In this document: piece by piece, positions 1 through 7,223 of the stretch
How the letters are laid out: each line of letters begins with the position of its first letter
Position numbering within the stretch: the first letter of the stretch is position 1
DNA from: Streptomyces sp. VRA16 Mangrove soil
Lineage (GTDB): Bacteria > Actinomycetota > Actinomycetes > Streptomycetales > Streptomycetaceae
Length of the DNA stretch: 64,000 nt
Direction of reading: 5' to 3'
Assembly (NCBI RefSeq): GCF_017377775.1
Contig: NZ_JAFVLN010000010.1
Span: 186,001-250,000, forward strand
The notes under the pieces: generated by a model
What the model was told of the DNA's origin: nothing
Seen by the model: only the letters and a program-made list of their open reading frames with translations
The model's database searches: none
Position numbers and translations under genes: made by a program

Positions 1-456
1 GGGGCGGTCCTGGGTACGGCCGGTGCCGACCAGCGAGCCGCGGCCCGGGTCGTTCGCGGCGGCGGCCCTGGCGAGGTTGCGCTGGGCCTTCTTGCGGGCG
101 CGCAGCGACACCGGGACGGCCCAGAGCTGGTACTTGGTGCCGGCCTGGTCGAGGACCTCGTTGGAGTACCCGGAACGGAACCCGGCGACGGCCGCCCACG
201 GCAGCGTGATCACCCGGAACGGGTTGCGGACGCGCAGCCGGTCGCGCCCCACGAAGACGGCCGGGCGGATGGTGAACGCCACGACGAGCGGCACGACGAG
301 GAGCAGCCCCGCGAGCGCCAGCCACGGGGTGCGGCCCGAGCCGCTGATCACGGCGTCGAGGCCGAGCCAGGCACCGAGCGCGAGCAGCAGCACGCCACCC
401 GCGATGCCCATGGGCGACCTGTGGACGCGGTCGGCGGTCGGGGTTTCGCTCGTCAT
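1..456 (-). CDS. PH domain-containing membrane protein (3' part beyond window)
   Basis: The frame is open from an ATG at 456 down to base 1, giving 152 visible codons, so the C-terminus lies outside the window. The start MTSETPTADRVHRSP leads into two hydrophobic stretches (roughly residues 17-35 and 44-62). A bacterial PH-like (bPH) segment follows, with RDRLRVRNPF and ITLPWAAVAGFRSGYSNEV, typical of actinobacterial PH domain membrane proteins whose role is mostly unknown. A basic tail (LRARKKAQRNLARAAA) follows. It probably sits in the cytoplasmic membrane. A pair of TTCTAGAA palindromes lies 107-134 bp upstream of its start and may control it. Family call is good; function is unknown. Confidence 0.75.
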   Translation of the reverse strand, partial: MTSETPTADRVHRSPMGIAGGVLLLALGAWLGLDAVISGSGRTPWLALAGLLLVVPLVVAFTIRPAVFVGRDRLRVRNPFRVITLPWAAVAGFRSGYSNEVLDQAGTKYQLWAVPVSLRARKKAQRNLARAAAANDPGRGSLVGTGRTQDRP

Positions 457-562
457 GCGCACGATTGTGCCTGACGTGTGCCTGACGCCGCCCGCGAGCC
501 CGGGGTCAGGAGGCGTCACGGGCACCGCACGGGGTTCCGCGGCGGCCGAGCCATGTCTATGT

Positions 563-593
563 TTCTAGAACTTGGTACCGGATTCTAGAACTC
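563..593. promoter_or_regulatory. Twin TTCTAGAA palindromes, candidate IclR-type operator
   Basis: Two perfect 8-bp palindromes TTCTAGAA (563-570 and 583-590), both followed by C, are spaced exactly 20 bp apart. That is two helical turns. The right-hand one, read as GATTCTAGAACTC (581-593), recurs with one change at 1619-1631 in front of the OPT gene. The site lies between the iclR-family gene and the PH-domain gene, upstream of the latter. Binding by the neighbouring regulator is inferred. Confidence 0.5.
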
Positions 594-659
594 GAAGAGA
601 TCGGCCCGCTGGTCGCACGGTGACCGGCGGGCCGGGCCGGGAGACCGTGGCCCGGGAGG

Positions 660-1445
660 TCAGTCCCCAGGCTCGGTGAAGCGCAACCAGTAGGGGTCGC
701 CGATGCGCTTGCCCACGCGCCGGGCCACCTCGCGCACCGCCCGGCCGTAGCGGGTGGCGACGGCGTCGTCGCGCAGGTCGGAGGCCGGCAGCGCGATGCC
801 GATGCCGAAGATCTGCCCGGTGTCGGAGTCGAGCACGGCGCTGGAGATGCCGCCCACGCCCTGGACCCATTCGCCGCGCGAGACGTCCCAGCCGTCGGCG
901 CGAACGCGGGCCAGCGTCGCGAGCAGTTCCCTGCGGGTGGCCGGGGCGGTGCCGGTGCTGTGTTCGAGGCGCGTGGGCCCGTCGTCGTACAGGCGCAGCA
1001 CCTCGGCGTCGTCGAGGCGGGCCAGCAGGGCGCGGCCCATGGAGCTGGCGTAGCCGGGAGCCCGGGTGCCGGCCGGGGTGTACGCCTGAAGGGCTCCGGT
1101 GCCGATCCGCATGTGCAGCACCAGCGACTCGGAGCCGTCCAGGACGTCCACGTATCCCGTGTAGCCGGTGTCGGCGACCAGGCGGGCGGCCTCCTCCTCC
1201 AGCAGCGAGACCGTGCCGCGGGAGGTGCGGAAGTGGTACGACGCCTCCATGATCAGGCCGCCGGGCCGGTAGGCGCGGGTGAGCGGATCGCGGTCGAGGA
1301 AGCCGTACTCGGCCATCATGCTCAGCGTCCGCGAGACCGAGCTCTTGGGCAGCCCGAGCTCCGCCGCGACGTCGGTCACGGTGACGTCCCGCTGCAGATG
1401 CGCCATCAGGCGCAGCACGTCCCGTGCGTTGGCGAGTGTGCTCAC
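660..1445 (-). CDS. IclR family transcriptional regulator
   Basis: Predicted 261-residue DNA-binding regulator. The N-terminal winged helix-turn-helix is visible as VTVTDVAAELGLPKSSVSRT (about residues 20-40). The rest is the IclR effector-binding domain, with TPAGTRAPGYASSMGRALLA and a late GGISSAVLDSDTGQIFGIGI stretch. Length matches the family (about 250-270). I chose the GTG at 1445 because a GGGGGAGGACG ribosome site precedes it; a longer open frame upstream has no such site. It is divergent from the OPT-DUF917-M20 genes and probably controls them. Paired boxes on both sides of the gene (563-593, 1594-1631) are candidate operators. The ligand is unknown; a peptide or its breakdown product would fit the neighbours. 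Confidence 0.88.
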   Translation of the reverse strand: MSTLANARDVLRLMAHLQRDVTVTDVAAELGLPKSSVSRTLSMMAEYGFLDRDPLTRAYRPGGLIMEASYHFRTSRGTVSLLEEEAARLVADTGYTGYVDVLDGSESLVLHMRIGTGALQAYTPAGTRAPGYASSMGRALLARLDDAEVLRLYDDGPTRLEHSTGTAPATRRELLATLARVRADGWDVSRGEWVQGVGGISSAVLDSDTGQIFGIGIALPASDLRDDAVATRYGRAVREVARRVGKRIGDPYWLRFTEPGD

Positions 1446-1593
1446 CGTCTTCGTCCTCCCCCTGCCGATCCGGGCCGGTGACGATCGTATGCGGCCCGCG
1501 TGAGCGCCGGGACGCACCCGCGGGCCGCTCACATGCTGAGACCACATCCCGACACCTTGACGGACGACCCGCCCCCTATGGATGATCCGGCTA

Positions 1594-1631
1594 TTCCAGA
1601 TATTCGGATTAAGTTCCAGATTATAGAACTC
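1594..1631. promoter_or_regulatory. Paired TTCCAGA boxes upstream of OPT gene
   Basis: TTCCAGA occurs at 1594-1600 and again at 1614-1620, once more with exactly 20 bp spacing, followed by TATAGAAC (1623-1629). GATTATAGAACTC (1619-1631) matches GATTCTAGAACTC (581-593) at 12 of 13 positions. The site lies in the divergent iclR/OPT promoter region, about 50 bp before the OPT start. Operator function for the IclR regulator is inferred from position and repetition. Confidence 0.5.
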
Positions 1632-1681
1632 ACCAAGGTTGGTCGCGAGGCGCACGCCCCGCCCGCCCTTCAGGAGCACCC

Positions 1682-3313
1682 ATGAGCACCGCCGACACCG
1701 CCCGGCAGGTCCGGTCCGACGCCCCGAGCACGGACGGCACCGCCACCGGGCGCCGCCACCCCCGCGCCCTCGCCCCCGGCAATCTGCTGCTGACGCTGGT
1801 GCTGAGCGTGTTCGGCGCAATCGTCGGCGTACAGCTGCTCGCCACGCTCGGTGTCACGCCGTCGACGTCGCTGATCGGCGCTCTCGCCGCCATGACGCTG
1901 GCCCGGATCCCGCTCGCCGCCTTCCGCGGCTTCCGCTCGGTGCACGCCCAGAACCTGGCGCAGACGAGCATCTCCTCGGCCACCTTCGGCGCGGCCAACA
2001 GCCTCTTCCTGCCGATCGGCATCCCGTTCCTGTTCGGGCTGCACGACATGATCGTGCCGATGCTGATCGGCGTCTCCGCTGCGATGCTGGTAGACGCCTG
2101 GCTGCTCTACCGGATGTACGACACCCCGGCCTTCCCCGCGAGCAACCCCTGGCCGCCGGGGCTCGCGGCGGCCGAGGCGATCAAGGCGGGCGACGAGGGC
2201 GGCCGGCGCGCCGGGGTGCTCGGCCTCGGCCTGGTCACCGGCCTGCTCGGCGCCGTGTTCGCGCTGCCCATGTCGGCCTTCGGTGTCGCCCTGATCGGCG
2301 GGCTCGCCGCGATGGCCGCGTTCGGCGCGGGACTGCTGATCATCAGCTACGCCGAGCCGCTGTTCGGCCTCGACCTGAACTCCCTGTACCTGCCGCACGG
2401 CATGATGATCGGCGCCGGTCTGGTGGCCCTGGTGCAGGTCGGCCGCACCATCCTCAAGGCCCGCCGCGGCGGCGCCGACACCCCCGCCGCCACCAGGGAC
2501 GGCGCCCGGCGCCTGGGCACCTCGATGCGGCTCGGCCTCGGCGCGTACCTCGCCATCTCGGTGGCGCTCGCGCTCGGCACCGGCCTGGTCACCCACATGA
2601 GCCTCGGCATGCTGGCCTGCTTCGTGCTGTACGCGACCGTCGCCGCGTTCCTGCACGAGCTGCTGGTCGGTATCGCCTCCATGCACTCCGGCTGGTTCCC
2701 TGCCTTCGCCATCGCCCTGATCACGCTGCTGATCGGCATCGTCGTCGGCTTCCCGCCCGAGGCGCTCGTCGTGCTCTCCGGCTTCACCGCGGCCACCGGA
2801 CCCGCCTTCGCCGACATGGGCTACGACCTCAAGGCGGGCTATCTGCTGCGCGGCGAGAACGCCGACCCCGCCTTCGAACTGGCGGGCCGCCGCCAGCAGT
2901 TGATCGCCGCGATGATCGGCTTCGTCGTCGCCATCGCCGTCGTGGCCGTCTCGTACCGGATGTTCTTCGACAGCGGGCGGACCGCGCCGATCGACGCCGC
3001 GTACGTCGCCGCCATCAAGGCGGGGCCGTCGGCGGAGACGGCCCGCCATCTCGCTCTCTGGGCCGTCCCGGGCGCGATCGTCCAACTGCTCGGCGGGCCG
3101 CGGCGCCAGCTCGGCATCATGCTCGCCACCGGCCTGCTGATCACCACCCCGATGGCCGGCTGGATGGTCGTCGCGGGCCTCGCCGTGCGCGTCCTCGCAC
3201 CCCGGATCCTCGGCGCGAAGGCCAAGGAGAACCTGGAGATCTTCGCGGGCGGCGCCATCGCGGGCGACGCCCTCTACTCCTTCGGCAACGGCGTCGTCAC
3301 CGCCGCCAAGTAA
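1682..3313 (+). CDS. OPT family oligopeptide transporter-like permease
   Basis: A 543-residue polytopic membrane protein with at least 12 hydrophobic segments. Its N-terminal NLLLTLVLSVFGAIVGVQLL, the EAIKAG motif after the third or fourth segment and the overall layout fit the OPT/YSL superfamily of proton-coupled (oligo)peptide or metal-chelate importers. ATG 1682 is preceded by CAGGAGCACC. A DUF917 protein and an M20 peptidase follow on the same strand, suggesting uptake and hydrolysis of small peptides or N-carbamoyl/cyclic amides. The divergent IclR gene is the likely regulator. The exact substrate cannot be told from sequence. The gene ends directly at an odd repeat-rich spacer. Confidence 0.78.
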   Translation: MSTADTARQVRSDAPSTDGTATGRRHPRALAPGNLLLTLVLSVFGAIVGVQLLATLGVTPSTSLIGALAAMTLARIPLAAFRGFRSVHAQNLAQTSISSATFGAANSLFLPIGIPFLFGLHDMIVPMLIGVSAAMLVDAWLLYRMYDTPAFPASNPWPPGLAAAEAIKAGDEGGRRAGVLGLGLVTGLLGAVFALPMSAFGVALIGGLAAMAAFGAGLLIISYAEPLFGLDLNSLYLPHGMMIGAGLVALVQVGRTILKARRGGADTPAATRDGARRLGTSMRLGLGAYLAISVALALGTGLVTHMSLGMLACFVLYATVAAFLHELLVGIASMHSGWFPAFAIALITLLIGIVVGFPPEALVVLSGFTAATGPAFADMGYDLKAGYLLRGENADPAFELAGRRQQLIAAMIGFVVAIAVVAVSYRMFFDSGRTAPIDAAYVAAIKAGPSAETARHLALWAVPGAIVQLLGGPRRQLGIMLATGLLITTPMAGWMVVAGLAVRVLAPRILGAKAKENLEIFAGGAIAGDALYSFGNGVVTAAK

Positions 3314-3580
3314 CCGCCCACCCCTCCGGCGACGCCACCGGCGTCGCCACCGCCACCGCCACCGCCACCGCCACCGAGCAATCGCCCACCCCTCCGGCAA
3401 CAACGTCACCACCGCCGCCGAGCGGCCGACCACCCCTCCGGCAACTGCGTCGCCGCCGCCGAGCAGCCGCCCACCCCTCCGGCAACAGCATCACCACCCG
3501 CCACCAAACAACCGCCCCACGCACCACTTGCACTGCCTGCACCACCTGCACCACCTGCACCACCACCCCAAGGAGCCCCC
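3314..3580. repeat. Low-complexity C-rich spacer with four CACCCCTCCGGC repeats
   Basis: The 267-bp gap between the OPT and DUF917 genes is built from simple sequence. A box close to GCCCACCCCTCCGGC occurs four times (3316-3330, 3384-3398, 3428-3442, 3469-3483; the third begins GACC), the last three followed by AAC. Between the first two is a (CCACCG)n run at about 3345-3376. Near the end CTGCACCAC is repeated three times (about 3536-3566). The only conventional element is an AAGGAG ribosome site for the next gene. The top strand is C-rich and G-poor, unlike flanking coding DNA. It looks like slippage or tandem expansion of the sequence after the OPT stop codon. No hairpin terminator is obvious. 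Confidence 0.7.
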
Positions 3581-4645
3581 GTGAAGCGACAGTTGACCCA
3601 CGACGACATCAAGGCCGCGGTCTACGGCGGCGCCGTGCTCGGCGGGGGCGGCGGCGGGTTCGTCGAGCGAGGCCTGCGCACCGCGGAACTGGCCCTCCAG
3701 GTCGGCACGCCCGAGCTGTGGTCCGCCGACGAGTTCGCCCCGGACGCGCTGACGGCCACCGTCGCCCTGGTCGGCGCCCCCGCCGCACCCGACCCGCTGG
3801 TGCTCCCCACCCAGCTGCTGCGCGCCCTGGAGCTGCTCCGTCGCGACCTGCCGCGCCCGCTCGCCGCGATCCACACCAACGAGAACGGCGCCGAGACCAC
3901 CATCAACGGCTGGTTCCACTCTGCGATGACCGGCCTGCCCGTCATCGACCTGGCCTGCAACGGCCGCGCCCACCCCTCCAGCCAGATGGGCGCGATGGGC
4001 CTGCACGCCGAGGACGGCTACCGCTCCTACCAGGGCTACGCGGGCGGCAAGCCGGGCGCCTACGTCGAGGGGTCGACCGGCGGCCGGCTGGACGCCACGT
4101 CGAACGTCGTGCGGCGCGCCTCCGTCGAGGCAGGCGGCTGGGTGGGCGCGGCCCGCAACCCGGTCGAGGTCGGCTACGCCGTCGAGCACGGCGCCCCCGG
4201 CGCCATCAGCTTCGCCATGGAGCTGGGCCGCCGCTTCCTCGCGGACGGCCCCGAGGGCGCGGCCGCGCACCTGGGCGGCGAGATCGCCGTCACCGGCACG
4301 GTCCGCACGTACCGCTGCGAGCAGCGCGAGGGCCTGGACGTGGGGGTCGTCGTGCTCGACGACGCCGCGGGCACCACCCTGCACTTCGTCAACGAGTACA
4401 TGGCGCTGGAGCTGGACGGCGAGCGCCGGGCCGCGTTCCCCGACCTGATCACGACGTTCGACGCGGAGGGACAGCCCCTCGCGTCGGCGCACGTCACGGC
4501 GGGCGAGAGGATCAGCGTGCTGGTCGCCCCGGCCGCGCGCCTGCCCCTCTCCCGCACGATGTACATGCCCGAGCTGTACACGCCGCTGGAGGACCTGCTC
4601 GGTATCACGTTCGCCCCGGCCTCGAAGGTCCTGGCCGATGCCTGA
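3581..4645 (+). CDS. DUF917 domain-containing protein
   Basis: A 354-residue protein matching the DUF917 family along its length. It starts with the typical LTHDDIKAAVYGGAVLGGGGGG glycine-rich segment and has the characteristic TNENGAETTINGWFHSAMTG region (about residues 103-122). Family members have no firmly assigned reaction that I know of, and often sit beside hydantoinase or amidohydrolase genes and permeases. The GTG start has AAGGAG five bases upstream. Its last 8 bp overlap the start of the M20 peptidase gene, so the two are translationally linked. In this operon it may act on the transported compound before or with the peptidase. Function is inferred only from context. Confidence 0.85.
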   Translation: MKRQLTHDDIKAAVYGGAVLGGGGGGFVERGLRTAELALQVGTPELWSADEFAPDALTATVALVGAPAAPDPLVLPTQLLRALELLRRDLPRPLAAIHTNENGAETTINGWFHSAMTGLPVIDLACNGRAHPSSQMGAMGLHAEDGYRSYQGYAGGKPGAYVEGSTGGRLDATSNVVRRASVEAGGWVGAARNPVEVGYAVEHGAPGAISFAMELGRRFLADGPEGAAAHLGGEIAVTGTVRTYRCEQREGLDVGVVVLDDAAGTTLHFVNEYMALELDGERRAAFPDLITTFDAEGQPLASAHVTAGERISVLVAPAARLPLSRTMYMPELYTPLEDLLGITFAPASKVLADA

Positions 4646-6098
4646 GCCCGCACCCGCGCCGGCCGCCGACCCCGTTCTCGTACGGGACTTCTGCGACAGC
4701 CGCTGGGACACGGAGCTGCTGCCGCTCGTCGAGGAGCACATCCGCGTTCCCGCCGTCAGCCCCGCCTACGACGCGGACTGGGAGGCCCACGGCTTCCTGG
4801 ACCGGGCGGCGCGGGCGGCGGCCGCCTGGCTGCGCACGCAGGCACCGGCCCTGCCCGGACTGCGCGTCGAGGTGCTCCGGTCCCCCGGCCGCACCCCGCT
4901 GGTCTTCTTCGAGGTGCCGGGACACGGCAGCCGCACCGACGAGACAGTCCTGTTCTACGGCCATCTCGACAAGCAGCCCGAGGGTGACGGCTGGAGCGAG
5001 GGCCGCTCCGCGTGGGAGCCGGTCTTCGACGGCACCCGGCTGTACGGGCGTGGGGGCGCCGACGACGGATACGCGCTGTTCGCCGCGTTCACCGCGGTCC
5101 GCGCGCTGGCCGAGCAGGATGCGGCCCGGCCGCGCTGCGTCGGCGTGTTCGAGGCGGGCGAGGAGTCGGGCAGCCCCGACCTCGACCACTGGTTCGGCGC
5201 GCTCGCCCCGCGCATCGGCGAGGTGGGCCTGGTCCTCTGCCTGGACTCGGGCGCGGGCGACTACGAGCGGCTGTGGCTGGTCACCTCGCTGCGCGGCGCC
5301 TGCGGCGGCACGCTCGACGTGCGGGTCCTGGACGAGGGCGCGCACTCCGGGGACGCGGGCGGGGTCGTGCCCTCCACGTTCCGCGTCGCCCGGCTGCTCC
5401 TGGACCGCCTGGAGGACGCCGCGACCGGCGAGCTGCGTTGCGCGGCCCTGCACGGCGAGGTGCCCGCCGCGCGCCGCGCCCAGGCCCGGGACGCGGCCCG
5501 GATCCTCGGCGACCAGGTCGCCCGCCGCTTCGCCTGGCACGCGGACGCGTCCCCGGTGACCGCCGACCCCGAGGAACTGCTCCTGAACCGGGCCTGGCGC
5601 CCGAGCCTGGAGGTGACCGGCGCGGACGGCCTGCCGCCCGTCGCCTCGGCCGGCAATGTGCTGCGCCCGCGCACCCGGCTCAAGCTGTCGCTGCGGCTGC
5701 CTCCGACGGTGGACGCCGCAGCGGCGGTCGCCGAGGTCGCCCGGCTCCTGGAGGCCGACCCTCCGTACGGCGTATCGGTGCGGTTCACCCCGGACCGGGT
5801 CCTGGCCGACGGCTGGCACGCGCCCGCCGAGGAGCCCTGGCTCGCGGCGGCCCTCGCCGGGGCGAGCCGGGCCTGCTTCGACGGGGCGGACCTCGCGCAC
5901 ATCGGGCAGGGCGGCACGATCCCCCTGATGGGCAGGCTCAGCCGGCAGTTCCCGGCCGCGCAGTTCCTGGCGTGCGGCGTCCTCGGCCCCGGCGCGAACG
6001 CCCACGGCCCCAACGAGTCCCTCCACGTCCCGTACGCCCGCCGCCTGACGTCCGCCCTGGCCCTGACCCTGAACGCGTTCGCGCACCGCACGGCCTGA
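4638..6098 (+). CDS. M20 family metallopeptidase (dipeptidase-like)
   Basis: A 486-residue zinc peptidase of the M20 family. The metal-site motifs are present in order: GHLDKQPEGDGW (about residue 110), YGRGGADDGYALF with the bridging Asp, EAGEESGSPD with the catalytic Glu-Glu pair, and a C-terminal GQGGTIPLM / GPGANAHGPNE region with a His ligand. The length and the lid-domain insertion resemble carnosinase/PepV-type dipeptidases. ATG 4638 overlaps the DUF917 stop by 8 bp. It is the last gene of the OPT-DUF917-M20 unit and would split the imported peptide in the cytoplasm. No strong terminator was seen before deoC. Confidence 0.85.
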   Translation: MPEPAPAPAADPVLVRDFCDSRWDTELLPLVEEHIRVPAVSPAYDADWEAHGFLDRAARAAAAWLRTQAPALPGLRVEVLRSPGRTPLVFFEVPGHGSRTDETVLFYGHLDKQPEGDGWSEGRSAWEPVFDGTRLYGRGGADDGYALFAAFTAVRALAEQDAARPRCVGVFEAGEESGSPDLDHWFGALAPRIGEVGLVLCLDSGAGDYERLWLVTSLRGACGGTLDVRVLDEGAHSGDAGGVVPSTFRVARLLLDRLEDAATGELRCAALHGEVPAARRAQARDAARILGDQVARRFAWHADASPVTADPEELLLNRAWRPSLEVTGADGLPPVASAGNVLRPRTRLKLSLRLPPTVDAAAAVAEVARLLEADPPYGVSVRFTPDRVLADGWHAPAEEPWLAAALAGASRACFDGADLAHIGQGGTIPLMGRLSRQFPAAQFLACGVLGPGANAHGPNESLHVPYARRLTSALALTLNAFAHRTA

Positions 6099-6216
6099 CG
6101 CGGGATCCCCGCGCCTCCATCGACGAGATGCCGCACCACAGACGCGCGTCCCAGGGGCGCGGGCAACCGCCGGACGAGAAGGCGCCGCCCCCGGGACCAA
6201 GGCCCCCTGTACAGCC

Positions 6217-6232
6217 GCTACGCGCGTAGATA
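6217..6232 (+). promoter_or_regulatory. Nucleoside-regulon operator overlapping deoC -10
   Basis: GCTACGCGCGTAGA (6217-6230) is a near-perfect palindrome. Its right half runs into TAGATA (6227-6232), a plausible -10 hexamer only 11 bp before the deoC GTG. It is one of six related sites in the window, all in front of nucleoside-salvage genes. A bound repressor would mask the promoter. Role inferred; the repetition is directly visible. Confidence 0.75.
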
Positions 6233-6242
6233 TGCTCCCCTC

Positions 6243-7217
6243 GTGACCATGTCCACTGCACCCGCATCCGCCCATGCCAAAGAACACGCGCTGACCGACG
6301 CCACCGCATCCGAGGCCACCCTGCGCCGCTTCCTCCACGGGCTGCCCGGCGTCGACGCGGTGGGCCTGGAGGCCAGGGCCGCCGCGCTCGGCACGCGATC
6401 CATCAAGACCACGGCGAAGGCGTACGCCATCGACCTGGCCATCTCGATGATCGACCTGACGACCCTTGAGGGCGCCGACACCCCGGGCAAGGTCCGGGCC
6501 CTCGGCGCGAAGGCCGTCAACCCGGACCCGACCGACCGCACGACGCCCCGCACGGCCGCCGTCTGCGTCTACCCGGACATGGTCGCCACCGCGAAGGCCG
6601 CCGTCGCCGGGACGGACGTGAAGGTCGCCTCCGTCGCCACCGCCTTCCCGGCGGGGCGCGCCGCGCTCGGCGTGAAGCTGGCGGACGTGCGGGACGCCGT
6701 CGAGGCCGGCGCCGACGAGATCGACATGGTCATCGACCGCGGCGCCTTCCTGGCCGGTCACTACATGAAGGTCTACGAGGAGATCCGCGCCGTGAAGGAG
6801 GCCAGCGGGTCCGCCCGGCTCAAGGTCATCTTCGAGACCGGCGAGCTGTCCACGTACGACAACATCCGCCGCGCGAGCTGGATCGGCATGCTGGCGGGCG
6901 CCGACTTCATCAAGACGTCGACCGGCAAGGTCGGGGTGAACGCGACGCCCGCGAACACCCTCCTGATGCTGGAAGCCGTACGGGACTTCCGCGCGGCCAC
7001 CGGCGTCCAGATCGGTGTGAAGCCCGCGGGCGGCATCCGCACCTCCAAGGACGCCGTCAAGTTCCTGGTGCTGGTGAACGAGACGGCGGGCGAGGACTGG
7101 CTCGACAACCACTGGTTCCGGTTCGGCGCCTCCTCCCTCCTCAACGACCTGCTGATGCAGCGTCAGAAGCTGGCCACCGGCCGCTACTCCGGTCCCGACT
7201 ACGTGACGGTGGACTGA
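6243..7217 (+). CDS. deoC: Deoxyribose-phosphate aldolase
   Basis: Cleaves 2-deoxyribose-5-phosphate to glyceraldehyde-3-phosphate and acetaldehyde, the last step of deoxynucleoside catabolism. The 324-residue sequence has the DERA signatures: EIDMVIDRG (Asp about 161), KVIFETGEL with the Schiff-base lysine (about 194), DFIKTSTGK with the second active lysine (about 224), and KPAGGIRT. No ribosome site precedes the GTG at 6243 or the in-frame ATG at 6249. With the -10 at 6227-6232, the message is probably leaderless or nearly so. Two aldehyde dehydrogenase-type genes follow within a few bases and probably oxidise the acetaldehyde product. It carries the shared nucleoside operator. Confidence 0.95.
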   Translation: MTMSTAPASAHAKEHALTDATASEATLRRFLHGLPGVDAVGLEARAAALGTRSIKTTAKAYAIDLAISMIDLTTLEGADTPGKVRALGAKAVNPDPTDRTTPRTAAVCVYPDMVATAKAAVAGTDVKVASVATAFPAGRAALGVKLADVRDAVEAGADEIDMVIDRGAFLAGHYMKVYEEIRAVKEASGSARLKVIFETGELSTYDNIRRASWIGMLAGADFIKTSTGKVGVNATPANTLLMLEAVRDFRAATGVQIGVKPAGGIRTSKDAVKFLVLVNETAGEDWLDNHWFRFGASSLLNDLLMQRQKLATGRYSGPDYVTVD

Positions 7218-7223
7218 TCACCC

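Noticed and set aside
3316..3483. CRISPR-like array in the OPT/DUF917 spacer
   Set aside because: Repeats are only 15 bp with irregular spacing (68, 44 and 41 bp), spacers are low complexity, and no cas genes are present.
1639..5559. Very long plus-strand open frame (over 1300 codons)
   Set aside because: It is a shadow frame of the OPT and DUF917 genes with Arg/Pro/Ala-rich low-complexity translation; it later coincides with part of the M20 frame shift and has no domain.
4605..7112. Long minus-strand frame opposite the M20 and deoC genes
   Set aside because: Antisense shadow from GC-biased codon positions; composition is Arg/Gly/Ala/Val-rich without any family signature, while the plus strand encodes clear enzymes.
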